This document shows, piece by piece, positions 17,786 through 27,678 of a stretch of 64,000 nt of DNA (its first letter is position 1; each line of letters begins with the position of its first letter). Below the pieces are notes generated by a model. The model searched no databases. It was not told the DNA's origin and saw nothing but the letters and a program-made list of their open reading frames with translations. The DNA comes from Enterobacter sp. SA187 (GTDB taxonomy: Bacteria > Pseudomonadota > Gammaproteobacteria > Enterobacterales > Enterobacteriaceae): contig NZ_CP019113.1 in the NCBI RefSeq assembly GCF_001888805.2, forward strand, positions 3,596,001 through 3,660,000. Reading direction: 5' to 3'. The position numbers and the translations under genes were made by a program.

Positions 17786-20387
17786 AGCGCGCATTAAAAC
17801 TAAACGTCGTATTTCACCTTTCTGGCTGCTGCCGGTCATCGCGCTGATGATCGCAGGCTGGCTTGTCTGGAGCAGTTTCGAAGATCGCGGTAATACCATT
17901 ACCATCGACTTCGTTTCTGCCGATGGCATTGTGGCGGGACGCACGCCGGTCCGTTATCAGGGGGTGGAAGTCGGCACGGTGCAGGACATTCGCCTGAGCG
18001 AAAAACTCAATAAAATTGAGGTGCGGGCGAGTATAAAAGCCGACATGAAAGATGCGCTGCGTAGCGATACCCAGTTCTGGCTGGTGACGCCCAAGGCATC
18101 GCTGGCCGGTATTTCAGGTCTGGATGCGCTGGTGGGAGGTAACTATATCGGCATGATGCCGGGCAAAGGCGAACCTCAGGATCATTTTACCGCGCTGGAT
18201 ACGCAGCCAAAATACCGTCTTAACAACGGTGAGCTGATGATCCATCTCCATGCGGCGGATCTGGGCTCCCTGAGCAGCGGCTCGCTGGTCTACTTCCGTA
18301 AAATCCCGGTGGGCCGCGTCTATGACTACGCCATCAACAAAGACAAACAGGGCGTCACCATCGACGTGCTGATTGAGCGCCGTTTCACTAACCTGGTGAA
18401 AAAAGGCAGCCGCTTCTGGAACGTCTCCGGCGTGAAGGCGGACGTGGGCCTGAGCGGTGCGAAGGTGGAGCTGGAAAGCCTCGCCTCGCTGGTGAATGGC
18501 GCCATCGCTTTTGACTCGCCGGACAGCTCCAAACCCGCAGAGCCGGACGATGAATTTGGTCTGTACGAAGATTTAGCCCACAGCCAGCGCGGCGTGCTGA
18601 TCAAACTCGATTTGCCGGGCGGCCAGGGGCTGAAAGAGAACTCTACGCCGCTGATGTATCAGGGGCTGGAAGTGGGCGAGCTGACCAAAATTAACCTTAA
18701 TCCAGGCGGCGGCGTCACCGGCGAAATGACGGTGGATCCGAGCGTGGTCAATCTGCTGCGTGACAATACGCGCATTGAGATGCGCAGCCCGAAAATTTCC
18801 CTGAACGATACCAGTCTCAGTTCGCTGTTAACCGGCAATACGCTGGAGCTGGTGCCGGGCGAAGGCGAGCCGCGGGATCACTTTGTGGTATTGCCCGCCG
18901 ATAAAACCCTGTTGCAGGAGCCGGGCGTGATCACCACCACCCTGACCGCGCCGGAAAGTTACGGCATCGATGCCGGTCAGCCGGTGATCCTGCACGGTGT
19001 GCAGGTGGGTCAGGTACTGGAGCGTAATCTGACGGCGAAAGGCGTGACCTTCGCGGTGGCGCTGGATCCGCAGTATCGCGATCTGCTGCATGGCGACAGC
19101 AAATTTGTGGTCAACAGCCGGGTGGACGTGAAGCTCGGTCTGGACGGCGTGGAGTTTCTCGCCGCCAGCGCCAGCGAGTGGATCAGCGGCGGGATCCGCA
19201 TCCTGCCGGGCAATAAAGGCGAGATGAAATCCACCTATCCGCTGTTTGCTAACCTCGACAAGGCGCTGGAAAACAGCCTCGGCGATCTGCCCACCACCAC
19301 GCTGACGCTCTCCGCCGAAACCCTGCCGGACGTACAGGCGGGATCGGTGGTGCTGTATCGTAAGTTTGAGGTGGGTGAAGTCATCACCGTGACGCCGCGC
19401 GCCAATGCCTTCGACATTTCGCTGCATATTAAGCCGGAATACCGCTCGCTGTTGACCAGCAACAGCGTGTTCTGGGCGGAAGGCGGCGCGAAAGTACAGC
19501 TCAACGGCAGCGGACTGACGGTACAGGCCTCGCCGCTGTCCCGCGCGCTGAAAGGCGCCATCAGCTTCGATAACCTGCCGGGCGCTGGCGCGTCTACGCG
19601 TAAAGGCGACAAGCGGGTACTCTTCCCGTCAGAAACCGCCGCCCGCGCCGTCGGTGGGCAGATCACCCTGCACGCGTTTGATGCCGGAAAACTGTCCGCC
19701 GGGATGCCGATCAAATACCTCGGCATTGATATTGGCCAGGTGCAGGATCTGAAGCTCATCACCGAACGCAACGAAGTGCAGGCAAAAGCGGTGCTTTATC
19801 CGGAATATGTGCAGACCTTTGCCCGCACCGGGACACGCTTCTCGGTGATCACGCCGCAGATTTCCGCGGCGGGCGTGGAGCATCTTGATACCATTCTGCA
19901 GCCTTATATCAACGTCGAGCCGGGACGCGGCAACGCACGCCGCGACTTCGAGTTACAGGAAGCGACTATCGCCGACTCCCGTTATCTGGACGGGCTGAGT
20001 ATCGTGGTGGAAGTGCCGGAAGCAGGCGGGCTGAATATCGGTACGCCGGTGCTGTTCCGTGGCATGGAAGTGGGTACGGTCACCGGCCTGACGCTGGGCA
20101 CGCTGTCAGATCGCGTGATGGTCGGCCTGCGGATCAGTAAGCGCTATGAACATCTGGTGCGGAATAACTCGGTATTCTGGCTGGCTTCCGGCTATTCACT
20201 GGACTTTGGCCTGACCGGTGGCGTGGTGAAAACCGGCACCTTCAACCAGTTTATTCGCGGTGGTATTGCCTTCGCCACCCCGCCGGGCACGCCGCTGGCA
20301 CCGAAAGCGCAGGTCGGTAAACACTTCCTGTTACAGGACAGTGAACCGAAAGAGTGGCGTCAGTGGGGCACCGCCCTGCCGCGTTAA
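17754..20387 (+). CDS. letB: LetB, seven-MCE-domain lipid transport tunnel
   Basis: Periplasm-spanning lipid carrier. In E. coli seven stacked MCE rings from a hexamer make a hydrophobic tunnel from inner to outer membrane. One N-terminal membrane anchor covers about residues 22-42 ([17 protein letters not shown]). Repeating MCE starts of the type [56 protein letters not shown] and [14 protein letters not shown] are spread evenly along the chain. The ATG at 17754 gives MSQETPAS and 877 residues, the E. coli size. Earlier in-frame starts would lie inside letA sequence. Confidence 0.96.
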   Translation: MSQETPASPTEARIKTKRRISPFWLLPVIALMIAGWLVWSSFEDRGNTITIDFVSADGIVAGRTPVRYQGVEVGTVQDIRLSEKLNKIEVRASIKADMKDALRSDTQFWLVTPKASLAGISGLDALVGGNYIGMMPGKGEPQDHFTALDTQPKYRLNNGELMIHLHAADLGSLSSGSLVYFRKIPVGRVYDYAINKDKQGVTIDVLIERRFTNLVKKGSRFWNVSGVKADVGLSGAKVELESLASLVNGAIAFDSPDSSKPAEPDDEFGLYEDLAHSQRGVLIKLDLPGGQGLKENSTPLMYQGLEVGELTKINLNPGGGVTGEMTVDPSVVNLLRDNTRIEMRSPKISLNDTSLSSLLTGNTLELVPGEGEPRDHFVVLPADKTLLQEPGVITTTLTAPESYGIDAGQPVILHGVQVGQVLERNLTAKGVTFAVALDPQYRDLLHGDSKFVVNSRVDVKLGLDGVEFLAASASEWISGGIRILPGNKGEMKSTYPLFANLDKALENSLGDLPTTTLTLSAETLPDVQAGSVVLYRKFEVGEVITVTPRANAFDISLHIKPEYRSLLTSNSVFWAEGGAKVQLNGSGLTVQASPLSRALKGAISFDNLPGAGASTRKGDKRVLFPSETAARAVGGQITLHAFDAGKLSAGMPIKYLGIDIGQVQDLKLITERNEVQAKAVLYPEYVQTFARTGTRFSVITPQISAAGVEHLDTILQPYINVEPGRGNARRDFELQEATIADSRYLDGLSIVVEVPEAGGLNIGTPVLFRGMEVGTVTGLTLGTLSDRVMVGLRISKRYEHLVRNNSVFWLASGYSLDFGLTGGVVKTGTFNQFIRGGIAFATPPGTPLAPKAQVGKHFLLQDSEPKEWRQWGTALPR

Positions 20388-20465
20388 CCAACCGGGGCTC
20401 CGGCGTGTCTGCGCCGGGGCCTTTATGCTACACTGCGCGCCTGTTTTTTTGCTGGTGATACGCGA

Positions 20466-21905
20466 GTGGCACACAATTCTGTTTATCTTCCCGATGCTTT
20501 TCTTACGCAAATGCGCCAGGCCATGCCGTCGCATCTCTCCTTTGACGACTTTATTGCCGCCTGCCAGCGCCCGTTGCGCCGCAGCATTCGCGTCAACACC
20601 CTGAAGATCAGCGTGGAAGATTTTCTCACGCTGGTGGCGCCCTATGACTGGCATCTGACGCCGGTGCCCTGGTGTGGCGAAGGTTTCTGGATCGAGCGTG
20701 AAGATGAAGATACCGTGCCGCTCGGCAGTACCGCCGAGCACCTGAGCGGCCTGTTTTATATTCAGGAAGCCAGTTCCATGCTGCCGGTCGCCGCGCTCTT
20801 TGCCGGGGATGAACAGCCGTTACGGGTAATGGATGTGGCCGCCGCCCCGGGATCCAAAACCACGCAAATCGCCGCCCGTATGCAGAATCGCGGGGCGATC
20901 CTCGCCAATGAATTTTCTGCCAGCCGCGTAAAAGTGCTGCACGCCAATATCAGCCGCTGCGGTATTCATAACGTCGCCCTCACCCATTTCGACGGACGGG
21001 TGTTTGGCGCAGCGCTGCCGGAAGCCTTTGACGCCATTCTGCTGGACGCTCCCTGCTCCGGCGAAGGCGTGGTGCGTAAAGATCCCGATGCGCTGAAAAA
21101 CTGGTCGGTGGCGAGCAATCTGGAAATCGCTGCCACCCAGCGCGAACTTATTGACAGCGCTTTTCACGCCTTGCGGCCCGGCGGGACGCTGGTCTATTCC
21201 ACCTGCACGCTTAACCTGGACGAGAACGAAGCCATCTGCCACTGGCTGCAGGCGCAATATCCTGACGCCGTGGAATTTGAATCGCTGACAAGTCTGTTTC
21301 CGGATGCCGGCGCCGCGCTTACCGCAGAGGGTTTCCTGCATGTTTTCCCGCAGATTTACGACTGCGAAGGCTTTTTCGTCGCGCGACTGCGTAAAACCGC
21401 CTCCGTGGCCCCTTTACCGGCCCCGACCTACAAAGTGGGTAATTTTCCCTTCGCGCCGATGAAAACCCGTGAAAGCGCAAACGTGATACATGCGGCGGCC
21501 AGTGTCGGGCTGCGCTGGGACGAGCAGTTGCGGCTGTGGCAACGGGACAAAGAAATCTGGTTATTCCCGGCGGCCATCGAACCAATGATCGGTAAAGTGC
21601 GCTTCTCCCGTCTGGGCATCAAATTTGCCGAGGTGCATAACAAAGGTTTCCGCTGGCAGCACGAAGCCATTATCGCGCTGGCCGGCACTGCAAATCCGCT
21701 GGCCTTTGAGCTGACCCATCAGGAAGCCGAAGAGTGGTATCGCGGGCGTGACGTTTATCCGCAAACCACGCCCCCGCAGGACGACGTGATTGTCACTTTC
21801 CAGGGGCAACCATTGGGGCTGGCGAAAAAAATCGGCTCGCGGCTGAAAAACAGTTATCCACGTGAACTGGTGCGGGACGGGCGTTTATTTGCGGCCAGAG
21901 ACTGA
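20466..21905 (+). CDS. rsmF: 16S rRNA (cytosine-1407-C5)-methyltransferase RsmF
   Basis: SAM-dependent enzyme that makes m5C1407 in 16S rRNA on the assembled 30S subunit. The RsmB/Nol1 core has the SAM loop [12 protein letters not shown], motif [10 protein letters not shown] and the catalytic cysteine motif [10 protein letters not shown]-terminal RNA-binding extension contains [10 protein letters not shown] and [19 protein letters not shown]. It is 479 residues, as in E. coli, from a GTG at 20466 with a weak ribosome site. A GC hairpin (about 20394-20423) separates it from letB and may be a partial terminator. Confidence 0.95.
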   Translation: MAHNSVYLPDAFLTQMRQAMPSHLSFDDFIAACQRPLRRSIRVNTLKISVEDFLTLVAPYDWHLTPVPWCGEGFWIEREDEDTVPLGSTAEHLSGLFYIQEASSMLPVAALFAGDEQPLRVMDVAAAPGSKTTQIAARMQNRGAILANEFSASRVKVLHANISRCGIHNVALTHFDGRVFGAALPEAFDAILLDAPCSGEGVVRKDPDALKNWSVASNLEIAATQRELIDSAFHALRPGGTLVYSTCTLNLDENEAICHWLQAQYPDAVEFESLTSLFPDAGAALTAEGFLHVFPQIYDCEGFFVARLRKTASVAPLPAPTYKVGNFPFAPMKTRESANVIHAAASVGLRWDEQLRLWQRDKEIWLFPAAIEPMIGKVRFSRLGIKFAEVHNKGFRWQHEAIIALAGTANPLAFELTHQEAEEWYRGRDVYPQTTPPQDDVIVTFQGQPLGLAKKIGSRLKNSYPRELVRDGRLFAARD

Positions 21906-22017
21906 CGGCTTAAAAAAATAAGCACATTCTGACTGGCGTATTCCGCTTAAGTGAACCAGGCTAAAAAATGGGTGACTTTACTGGTCGTACCACTATAGCA
22001 ACTTAACGGAGAGCATT

Positions 22018-22257
22018 ATGACGAAAACCAGCGTGCGTATTGGCACCTTTGAAATCGATGATGCTGAGCTGCAAGGCGAACAGCAGGGTGAACGAACATT
22101 GCGTATTCCATGCAGTTCCGATCCGGATTTATGTATGCAACTGGATGCCTGGGATGCGGATACCAGCATTCCGGCGCTGCTTAATGGTGAGCACTCAGTG
22201 TTGTACCGCGAACATTATGATGAGCAGTCTGATACCTGGATTATGCGTCTTGCCTGA
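22018..22257 (+). CDS. yebV: YebV, small uncharacterised protein
   Basis: A 79-residue soluble acidic protein (MTKTSVRIGTFEIDDAEL at the start, TWIMRLA at the end) matching E. coli YebV, which is 78 residues. E. coli yebV is part of the heat-shock/RpoS-responsive set in several surveys, but the role is unknown. A clear GGAGAG ribosome site lies before the ATG. A terminator-like hairpin follows. Confidence 0.9.
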   Translation: MTKTSVRIGTFEIDDAELQGEQQGERTLRIPCSSDPDLCMQLDAWDADTSIPALLNGEHSVLYREHYDEQSDTWIMRLA

Positions 22258-22264
22258 TCCGAAG

Positions 22265-22288
22265 AACCCGTCTTCCGGACGGGTTATT
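22265..22288 (+). terminator. Terminator of yebV
   Basis: AACCCGTC and GACGGGTT pair around a five-base loop and are followed by ATTTA, eight bases after the yebV stop. The T-tract is short. Confidence 0.65.
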
Positions 22289-22359
22289 TACTCCACGAAT
22301 TTCCCCCGCTCTGTTTCATCCCCTACACTTACCCTACGTTAGCCCGATCTGAGGATGGA

Positions 22360-22551
22360 ATGTTCGCACTGGTATTATTTGTTTGTTACCTGGATGGTGG
22401 GTGTGATGACATTGTGATTGATGTCTATAACACTGAACAACAGTGCCTGGTGGCCATGGATGAGCAACGTTTGCGGCACGGCGGCTGCTACCCGGTAGAA
22501 GATTTTATCGATGGCTTCTGGCGTCCGGCTCAGGAGTACAGTGATTTCTGA
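22360..22551 (+). CDS. yebW: YebW, small uncharacterised protein
   Basis: A 63-residue protein nearly the same as E. coli YebW (MFALVLFVCYLDGGC at the start, FIDGFWRPAQEY near the end). Four cysteines and a hydrophobic start suggest an exported or membrane-bound disulfide-containing peptide, but no function is known. A hairpin with 12 paired bases and a bulge at 22567-22596 follows it and has no T-tract. Confidence 0.9.
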   Translation: MFALVLFVCYLDGGCDDIVIDVYNTEQQCLVAMDEQRLRHGGCYPVEDFIDGFWRPAQEYSDF

Positions 22552-22757
22552 TGACCTTTGTCATATATTGCGCTGCGGGTGCTCCGCAGACGCAATAATA
22601 CCCTCGCCCGCGTCCCTGTTTATTGCCCTTCCGGTCTTTTTATTTAAATCAGATTAACCTCAATCAATCCTAAACAAAGCGGAAATAAAACTCCCGCAGC
22701 CATTAACATATTTTTGTCAGGCCTCCAGAATAGTCGGAAATTAGAGAGGTCATTATT

Positions 22758-23702
22758 GTGACAAACACTACCCTGCAAATTGATGCGCCCTCATCGCCGC
22801 ATCCACACCTTATTTCCGACCTGATCCATGGCCGTCTGACGCCCGGACCGATCTGGCAAAAGCGCGATTATCGCGTTAAATTTCTCCTGCGCTCGCTGCT
22901 CTTCTGGCCGTCGACCGTTAAAATGCTGAACAGCCTGTCCAGCCGTCCGGGTTTCGACCGCCTGCTCAGCGCCCAAATCACGCTGCCCAGTAAATCGCAC
23001 CGCCAGTATTTGATGCGGGGGCTGCGTGCCGGACAGCGCGCCGACGCTATCATCAGCCACTATGACTTTATCGACAGTCTTACCTCAGCACCGCTTGCGG
23101 AGGCGCTGACCGCTGCCGCGCCGGTACCTCTACTGGAATTTACCGGCAAAGACGATGCGCCTTTTACCGTCTACGCCTCCTGCGCCAGCAAAGCCGAGCG
23201 TGAAGGTGAAAGCACCCTGTGGCTGTATGGCGCAGATAATACGCTGCTGGCAAGCGCCACTTTCAGCGTGGTGACGGAAAAGGGAGCGCGCGCGCTGATG
23301 GTGGGAGGATTACAGGGACCGCGCCGCTCGGTTTCTCACGACGTCATTAAACAGTCCACCCGCGCCTGCTACGGTATCTTTCCGAAACGTATGCTGATGG
23401 AAATATTCTGGCAACTGGCGGCGCTTACCGGCATTACGGCGGTCTATGGCGTCAGCGATAAAGGCCATGTGTTCCGTGCCCTGCGCTATCGTTTCAGTAA
23501 GGGCCGGCATTTTCATGCCAGCTACGATGAATTCTGGGCCTCCGTGGATGGCACGCCTGACAATGCCTGGCGCTGGAAGTTGCCGTTACAGCTTGAGCGT
23601 AAATCCCTTGAAAGCATTGCCAGCAAGAAACGCGCTGAGTATCGCCGCCGCTTTGCGCTGATGGATGATGTTCAGGCCCGTCTGCGGGCGCTGTTTGATT
23701 AA
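22758..23702 (+). CDS. VirK/YbjX family (DUF535) protein
   Basis: A 314-residue protein of the DUF535 family, which includes Shigella/Salmonella VirK and E. coli YbjX. The family is linked to outer-membrane or surface changes and to resistance to host peptides. The block FTGKDDAPFTVYAS in the middle and GVSDKGHVFRALRY are visible family features. No signal peptide is evident. It starts at a GTG (22758) after AGAGAGG. E. coli K-12 has pphA in this interval, so the gene belongs to an accessory patch. Some virK genes are PhoP-controlled, but I saw no clear PhoP box here. Confidence 0.75.
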   Translation: MTNTTLQIDAPSSPHPHLISDLIHGRLTPGPIWQKRDYRVKFLLRSLLFWPSTVKMLNSLSSRPGFDRLLSAQITLPSKSHRQYLMRGLRAGQRADAIISHYDFIDSLTSAPLAEALTAAAPVPLLEFTGKDDAPFTVYASCASKAEREGESTLWLYGADNTLLASATFSVVTEKGARALMVGGLQGPRRSVSHDVIKQSTRACYGIFPKRMLMEIFWQLAALTGITAVYGVSDKGHVFRALRYRFSKGRHFHASYDEFWASVDGTPDNAWRWKLPLQLERKSLESIASKKRAEYRRRFALMDDVQARLRALFD

Positions 23703-23750
23703 TCATCACCCGCCGGGCAGCGTCTGGCGGGGTGGCGGGCTCTCTGTTAT

Positions 23751-23778
23751 TGTCTTAAGGCCAGGAACACTTAAGACA
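23751..23778. promoter_or_regulatory. Perfect inverted repeat in the promoter of the 146-residue gene
   Basis: Arms TGTCTTAAG and CTTAAGACA (nine bases, no mismatch) are separated by 10 bases and end 10 bases before the ATG at 23789. A TGTTAT -10-like element lies directly upstream. The repeat could be an operator or a leader hairpin that ends just before the ribosome site. Confidence 0.5.
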
Positions 23779-23788
23779 AGGTAGCGGT

Positions 23789-24229
23789 ATGCAAAAGTTT
23801 GATGAATTGTGGAATGCCATAGCCACGCGGGTGCGTGAAAACAACGACATTCCCTTTGCGGAAATGGAAAACGAAGAGAGTCCCCTGGGGAATGCCACCC
23901 GACAGCGTATCGCGCAAATATTTATTCTGGAAGTGCTGCTCGCCAGGCATCGTGATAAATACGCCAGCATGTTTGTTCCGCTATCCGGCGAAGAAGCGCT
24001 TTATCACCTGATTTTCAAGCGCACCGGCTGGAAGCCTTTCGAGATTAAGCAGCTTTCCTTCAATGATGCCATGTTTGTGATGGCTGAATTATTCCGTGAA
24101 GAAAACCTGCCCGTCGAGGCGCGTGAAATGCTGCTCGCCCAGGGTGTGCGTGACACCGCTTTCCCGGTTTTTGATTTCTCAGAAAAAGACTGGTCGCCGC
24201 GCGAAAACGCCCTCTTTCTGCAACGCTGA
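23789..24229 (+). CDS. Uncharacterised 146-residue protein
   Basis: I do not recognise this family. The protein is soluble and rich in charged residues and helix formers (MQKFDELWNAIATRVREN at the start, EKDWSPRENALFLQR at the end), and has no signal peptide or membrane segment. No catalytic motif stands out. The frame is credible: it has an ATG with AAGGTAG upstream, codon use like its neighbours, a strong terminator behind it and a palindrome in its promoter. It lies between virK-like and dgcZ-like genes in the patch that differs from K-12. A role with either neighbour is not shown. Confidence 0.7.
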   Translation: MQKFDELWNAIATRVRENNDIPFAEMENEESPLGNATRQRIAQIFILEVLLARHRDKYASMFVPLSGEEALYHLIFKRTGWKPFEIKQLSFNDAMFVMAELFREENLPVEAREMLLAQGVRDTAFPVFDFSEKDWSPRENALFLQR

Positions 24230-24235
24230 TATTCC

Positions 24236-24271
24236 CCTTCCCGCGGTGCCGCGGGGAGTGGTAGTTTTTTT
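24236..24271 (+). terminator. Terminator after the 146-residue gene
   Basis: CCCGCGG-TG-CCGCGGG forms a GC stem, extended by flanking pairs and followed by AGTTTTTTT. The T-tract overlaps the end of the convergent diguanylate cyclase gene by two bases. Confidence 0.8.
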
Positions 24272-25166
24272 AAACCTCGATTTTTTGCATTATTTTTTCG
24301 CGATCAACATAAATACAGCGATTACGACCGGTTTCCTTGCCGTGGTATAACGCCTTGTCGGTTCTTTCCAGCACTTCGCGTAATACTTCATCTTCATCGA
24401 TACGGGTTAACCCGGCGGTAAAGGTGATCTTAATTTCATGCCCGGCCACAAGCATTAATGTTCTGGCAATCAGGTTGCGGATCCGTTCGGCAGCAATGCA
24501 GGCTTCTTTTTTTGTGGCGGCATGCAACACAATAATAAACTCCTCACCGCCATAGCGATATACGGTCTCACACTTTCTGACATTATCTTCCAGCGTCAGC
24601 GCCAGACAGCGTAATACCCCATCTCCCACCAGATGCCCGTAGTTATCATTTATTTTTTTGAAGTGATCGATGTCCACCAGTAATAAATACAATCCCTGTT
24701 GACTGTATTGATCGACCATCCCGCTAAAAGAATCATCCAGCGTGCGTCGTAAAGGTAAACCGGTGAGCGTGTCGTAACTGCTGCGCAACTGTAAAAGATG
24801 GGTTTTATAGTCGGTCACCGAGGCATTGAAGGCAATGAGCGCATTTTCAAAGCTATCAAAACGCGCGTCGCTCACTTCACCCTTGCGCACCGCCTCCACC
24901 AGCGCCCGGCAGGTGATATGAATGTCGTGGTGCCTGCGGTGGATGTCCTGAAGAAAACTGCCGTCATTGCGCTCTTCTGTCAGCCGCTCGTCGATCCACT
25001 GACCAAATTCGCAAATTTTATGGGCGTCGTCATAAGTCAGCTCAGGCATCAGCGCCGATTTATTCGCGATAAAATGGAGTACTTTTACCAGCCATTTAAA
25101 ATGGGCTTCGGATGAATTATTGAGCCCAAGAATAGTTGAATCAATATAACTGTGTTTTTTGTTCAT
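24270..25166 (-). CDS. dgcZ: DgcZ-type zinc-sensing diguanylate cyclase
   Basis: Cytoplasmic enzyme that makes cyclic di-GMP from two GTP. An N-terminal CZB zinc-sensor domain has His22, Cys52, His79 and His83, the same positions as the zinc ligands of E. coli DgcZ (YdeH), where zinc binding inhibits the enzyme. The GGDEF domain (about residues 130-290) has the active motif GGEEF at 206-210 and DIDHFKKINDNYGH before it. The inhibitory RxxD site is absent (RKCE). Length 298, against 296 in E. coli, where dgcZ is elsewhere on the chromosome. It probably promotes poly-GlcNAc or other biofilm output. Orthology is likely but the location is new. Confidence 0.88.
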   Translation of the reverse strand: MNKKHSYIDSTILGLNNSSEAHFKWLVKVLHFIANKSALMPELTYDDAHKICEFGQWIDERLTEERNDGSFLQDIHRRHHDIHITCRALVEAVRKGEVSDARFDSFENALIAFNASVTDYKTHLLQLRSSYDTLTGLPLRRTLDDSFSGMVDQYSQQGLYLLLVDIDHFKKINDNYGHLVGDGVLRCLALTLEDNVRKCETVYRYGGEEFIIVLHAATKKEACIAAERIRNLIARTLMLVAGHEIKITFTAGLTRIDEDEVLREVLERTDKALYHGKETGRNRCIYVDREKIMQKIEV

Positions 25167-25381
25167 ACATATAACCTTCGTGAATATTTTAGCGCAAAAT
25201 AAATATTTAAATAGCCTAATACGATACTACACTTTAATTAGTTTTATTTAACCTTCACGTGCCCGCTAATATCAGCATGAGGGCGAACCCACAAAGTGCG
25301 GACAAAAAGCGTCGAAAAGGGGTTGGATACACTCCAAAAAACGTTTACCTTGTAACCTGAGTCAGGCAAAAGGCGCGGGAT

Positions 25382-25650
25382 CGGCACCTGCTGGCTAAGT
25401 TGTTGATGGAAAACAGAATAAAAAAAGACCGAATACGATTCCTGTATTCGGTCCAGGGAAATGGCTCTTGGGAGAGAGCCGTGCGCTAAAAGTTGGCATT
25501 AATGCAGGCAAACTACGCCTGGCACTTTAAGAATAGATGACAGCGCCAGCTTTTCCAGTCTGCCGCAGGAGTGGTCTGGAAAATCCGGTTAAGGTCGCAG
25601 CCGAAAAGCAAAAAACCGCAGCACTTCAGTATGAGGGCTGCGGTTTTTTT
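25382..25650 (+). ncRNA. sraC: SraC (RyeA) small RNA, antisense to SdsR
   Basis: In E. coli sraC is about 250 nucleotides, is transcribed opposite sdsR and fully covers it. Here the plus strand across the sdsR homologue ends at a strong terminator, stem ACCGCAGC with GCTGCGGT followed by seven T residues (25615-25650). The 5' end is estimated from the E. coli offset. SraC acts as an RNA sponge and toxin-antitoxin-like partner of SdsR. Sequence support is best at the sdsR overlap and terminator. Confidence 0.65.
25420..25523 (-). ncRNA. sdsR: SdsR (RyeB) sigma-S-dependent small RNA
   Basis: The minus strand carries the highly conserved SdsR body. Segments TGCATTAATGCCAACTTTTA, GCGCACGGCTCTC and the terminator hairpin GACCGAATAC-AGGAATC-GTATTCGGTC followed by a T-run are all present. 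The size is 104 nucleotides, as in E. coli. A sigma-S-like -10 element CTATTCT lies at 25530-25536, six bases before the predicted first base. In E. coli SdsR accumulates in stationary phase and lowers mutS, ompD and tolC mRNAs. The 253 bases from 25167 to 25419 hold no gene. Confidence 0.92.
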
Positions 25651-25679
25651 ATTGGAAATCAGAAAGATATTTTTGGTAT

Positions 25680-26018
25680 TTAGCAGAGCTTTTCAGCACG
25701 CTCGATAAACGGAGCGAGGCTCATTTTTTCACCGCTTTTGTGCGGATTATCGACCTGGATCACACTGATGGACGTACCCTGCGCCTGACCGCTGTCGACC
25801 TGCTTTTGTGCCGCCTCGTTCAGCGGATACTGCACCAGCGTCGACGGATTAATCGCAAAGAGCGCATGTCCCGGACGGCAGGTTAACATCACCTCCTCGC
25901 GGTTAAAGGCCCAGTTATCTTTTCCGACTTCAAAACGGCTTACCGTGATCACTTTCGGGGCTGCCAGCGCGGCGGCGGAACAGGTAAGTAACAGCAGGGA
26001 GAGAATACTTTTCTTCAT
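25680..26018 (-). CDS. yebY: YebY, exported DUF2511 protein
   Basis: A 112-residue periplasmic protein with a cleavable signal peptide ([19 protein letters not shown]) and two cysteines in the mature part ([12 protein letters not shown] and the last residue). It is nearly colinear with E. coli YebY. In E. coli it lies with yebZ and yobA in a unit that responds to copper through YedVW/CusRS. The role is unknown. The gap of 16 bases to copD supports one operon, copC-copD-yebY. Confidence 0.92.
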   Translation of the reverse strand: MKKSILSLLLLTCSAAALAAPKVITVSRFEVGKDNWAFNREEVMLTCRPGHALFAINPSTLVQYPLNEAAQKQVDSGQAQGTSISVIQVDNPHKSGEKMSLAPFIERAEKLC

Positions 26019-26034
26019 TGTCTTCGCCAGTTAT

Positions 26035-26904
26035 TCAGAAAGGTTCAAGCGTTGCGAACAGGCTAACCAGGGCCAGCACCAGTGTACCCAGGATCACTTC
26101 GGCCTGCGTCATGCGAATAAAGTGTGTTTGCGCCTGACGACCATGGGTGCGAAAGCGCGGCACCAGAACATAACGATTCACGACCGCAATTACCAGCATC
26201 AGCAGCACCAGCGCACATTTGCACAAAAGCAGGCGACCATAATCGCTCTGCCAGGGTAGCGCAACGCCCTGGATCAACAGCGCATTAATAATACCCGTCA
26301 GGAATACCAGCGCCACCGCCAGATGCGTGGCGCGGGAAAAACGCATCAGCGTAGTGATTGCCGCTTCGCGCCTGTGACCTCCGGCTTGTCGGGTGCAAAA
26401 AATCACCGGCAGGAGACCGCCAAACCATGCGGTTGCGCAGATCAGATGCAGGGCGTGATTCAGGCGCTGCAACAGGCCGGGCAGCCCGTCATGCATCGCC
26501 GCATGACCGACCATGGCCTGTAACATGAGCTGCGCGAGGAGCAACGCAAACAGGCGCCCCTGACAGCGTGGCTGCACCATCACCATAACCAGCGTGATGA
26601 GCGCCAGCAGCATCTGCCACAGCCAGACGCTGCCAAATTGCGTCTGCGCCACCGCCAGCCAGATATCAGGGTGAAGCGTATCTGCAAAGCCATTGCCCAT
26701 CATTCCGCCCTGTACGGCAAACATCAGCAGCGCGCTGCCAGCGCACAGGGTCAGGCAGAGGCGCTGTATACGTTTAAAGCGGCGGATGATCACCGGTTGC
26801 ATATCTGCCGGCGCCAGCACGGCGCTGAACCAGGCGCTACCTGTCGCCAGTATCAGGGTGGCGAAATGGATAAACCGCAACGTGATATAGAGAAAGGCCA
26901 GCAT
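26035..26904 (-). CDS. yebZ: CopD-family copper transport membrane protein YebZ
   Basis: An eight-segment inner-membrane protein of the CopD family, thought to move copper inward with CopC. Visible features are the N-terminal [21 protein letters not shown], a histidine in GHAAMHDG and the CopD core [21 protein letters not shown], here broken by residue 21. The 289 residues agree with E. coli YebZ. It starts three bases after the yobA (copC) stop, so the two are translationally coupled. Confidence 0.93.
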   Translation of the reverse strand: MLAFLYITLRFIHFATLILATGSAWFSAVLAPADMQPVIIRRFKRIQRLCLTLCAGSALLMFAVQGGMMGNGFADTLHPDIWLAVAQTQFGSVWLWQMLLALITLVMVMVQPRCQGRLFALLLAQLMLQAMVGHAAMHDGLPGLLQRLNHALHLICATAWFGGLLPVIFCTRQAGGHRREAAITTLMRFSRATHLAVALVFLTGIINALLIQGVALPWQSDYGRLLLCKCALVLLMLVIAVVNRYVLVPRFRTHGRQAQTHFIRMTQAEVILGTLVLALVSLFATLEPF

Positions 26905-26907
26905 CGG

Positions 26908-27282
26908 TTATCTGACGCTGAAGTGATAATTACCTGTGGTTTTGTGTCCATCGACCGACACAACGTGCCAGTCTACGGTATACTCTCCCGGCGTCAGCGC
27001 CTGCTCAATGGGCACAATCAACTGCGTTTTGTCGTTCTCATTACGTTTCACCGGGCCGGTTTTCACGTCCTGCTGTTTGCTGCCGGTAATTTTCACGCCG
27101 CTGAATTTTGGCTCAATCCCTTCCGAGAAATTGAGCGTCAGCGCCTGGGGTGCTGCATCGACCTTCGCATCTGCTGCCGGATACTGATGTTTCAGATGGG
27201 CATGCGCAAAAACAGCAGGCGTTGCGAGCATTCCGCCTGCAAGCAGCAAGGCAGAACAGAGACGGGATACCATGAAAGTCAT
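26908..27282 (-). CDS. yobA: Periplasmic copper-binding protein YobA (CopC family)
   Basis: A 124-residue CopC-like protein with signal peptide cleaved at VFA-HAHLK, so the mature chain begins with histidine. That terminal His, together with the Asp/His near the C-terminal SVDGHKTTGNYHFSVR, forms the Cu(II) site of this family. The beta-sandwich motif LTLNFSEGIEPKFSGV is present. It is the first gene of yobA-yebZ-yebY. The start ATG follows AAGGAATGG. A longer gap (136 bases) to the divergent holE holds both promoters. Confidence 0.93.
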   Translation of the reverse strand: MTFMVSRLCSALLLAGGMLATPAVFAHAHLKHQYPAADAKVDAAPQALTLNFSEGIEPKFSGVKITGSKQQDVKTGPVKRNENDKTQLIVPIEQALTPGEYTVDWHVVSVDGHKTTGNYHFSVR

Positions 27283-27418
27283 TTATTCCATTCCTTTTTG
27301 TTATATCTCAGTAATGAGAATAACCCCGATGAATGTATGAGTCGAGTCTGCCGGCAGTCGGGCTTGCCTTTCCGGGGCAGGCTTAGTAAGTTTTGCGCCG
27401 AACACTCAGGAGAAGTTT

Positions 27419-27649
27419 ATGAACAAAAATCTCGCTACCCTTCCTCAGGATGAGATGGACAAAGTGAATGTCGATCTGGCGGCGGCTGGTGTAGCCTTTA
27501 AGGAGCGCTATAACATGCCGGTGATCGCGGAAGCCGTAGAGCGTGAGCAGCCCGCGCATCTGCGTGACTGGTTCAGGGAGCGCCTGATTGCCCATCGTCT
27601 GGCCTCGGTGTCGCTCTCGCGCCTGCCGTATGAGCCGAAAATGAAATAA
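27419..27649 (+). CDS. holE: DNA polymerase III theta subunit HolE
   Basis: Small helical subunit (76 residues) that binds and stabilises the epsilon proofreading subunit in the polymerase III core. Near-identity to E. coli HolE is seen in [21 protein letters not shown], broken here by residue 21, and in FRERLIAHR. The ATG at 27419 follows AGGAGAA. ExoX, another DNA exonuclease, starts 29 bases later, whereas K-12 has yobB between them. Confidence 0.95.
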   Translation: MNKNLATLPQDEMDKVNVDLAAAGVAFKERYNMPVIAEAVEREQPAHLRDWFRERLIAHRLASVSLSRLPYEPKMK

Positions 27650-27678
27650 ATTTGCACCACCTGCTAAGGGAAACCCAC

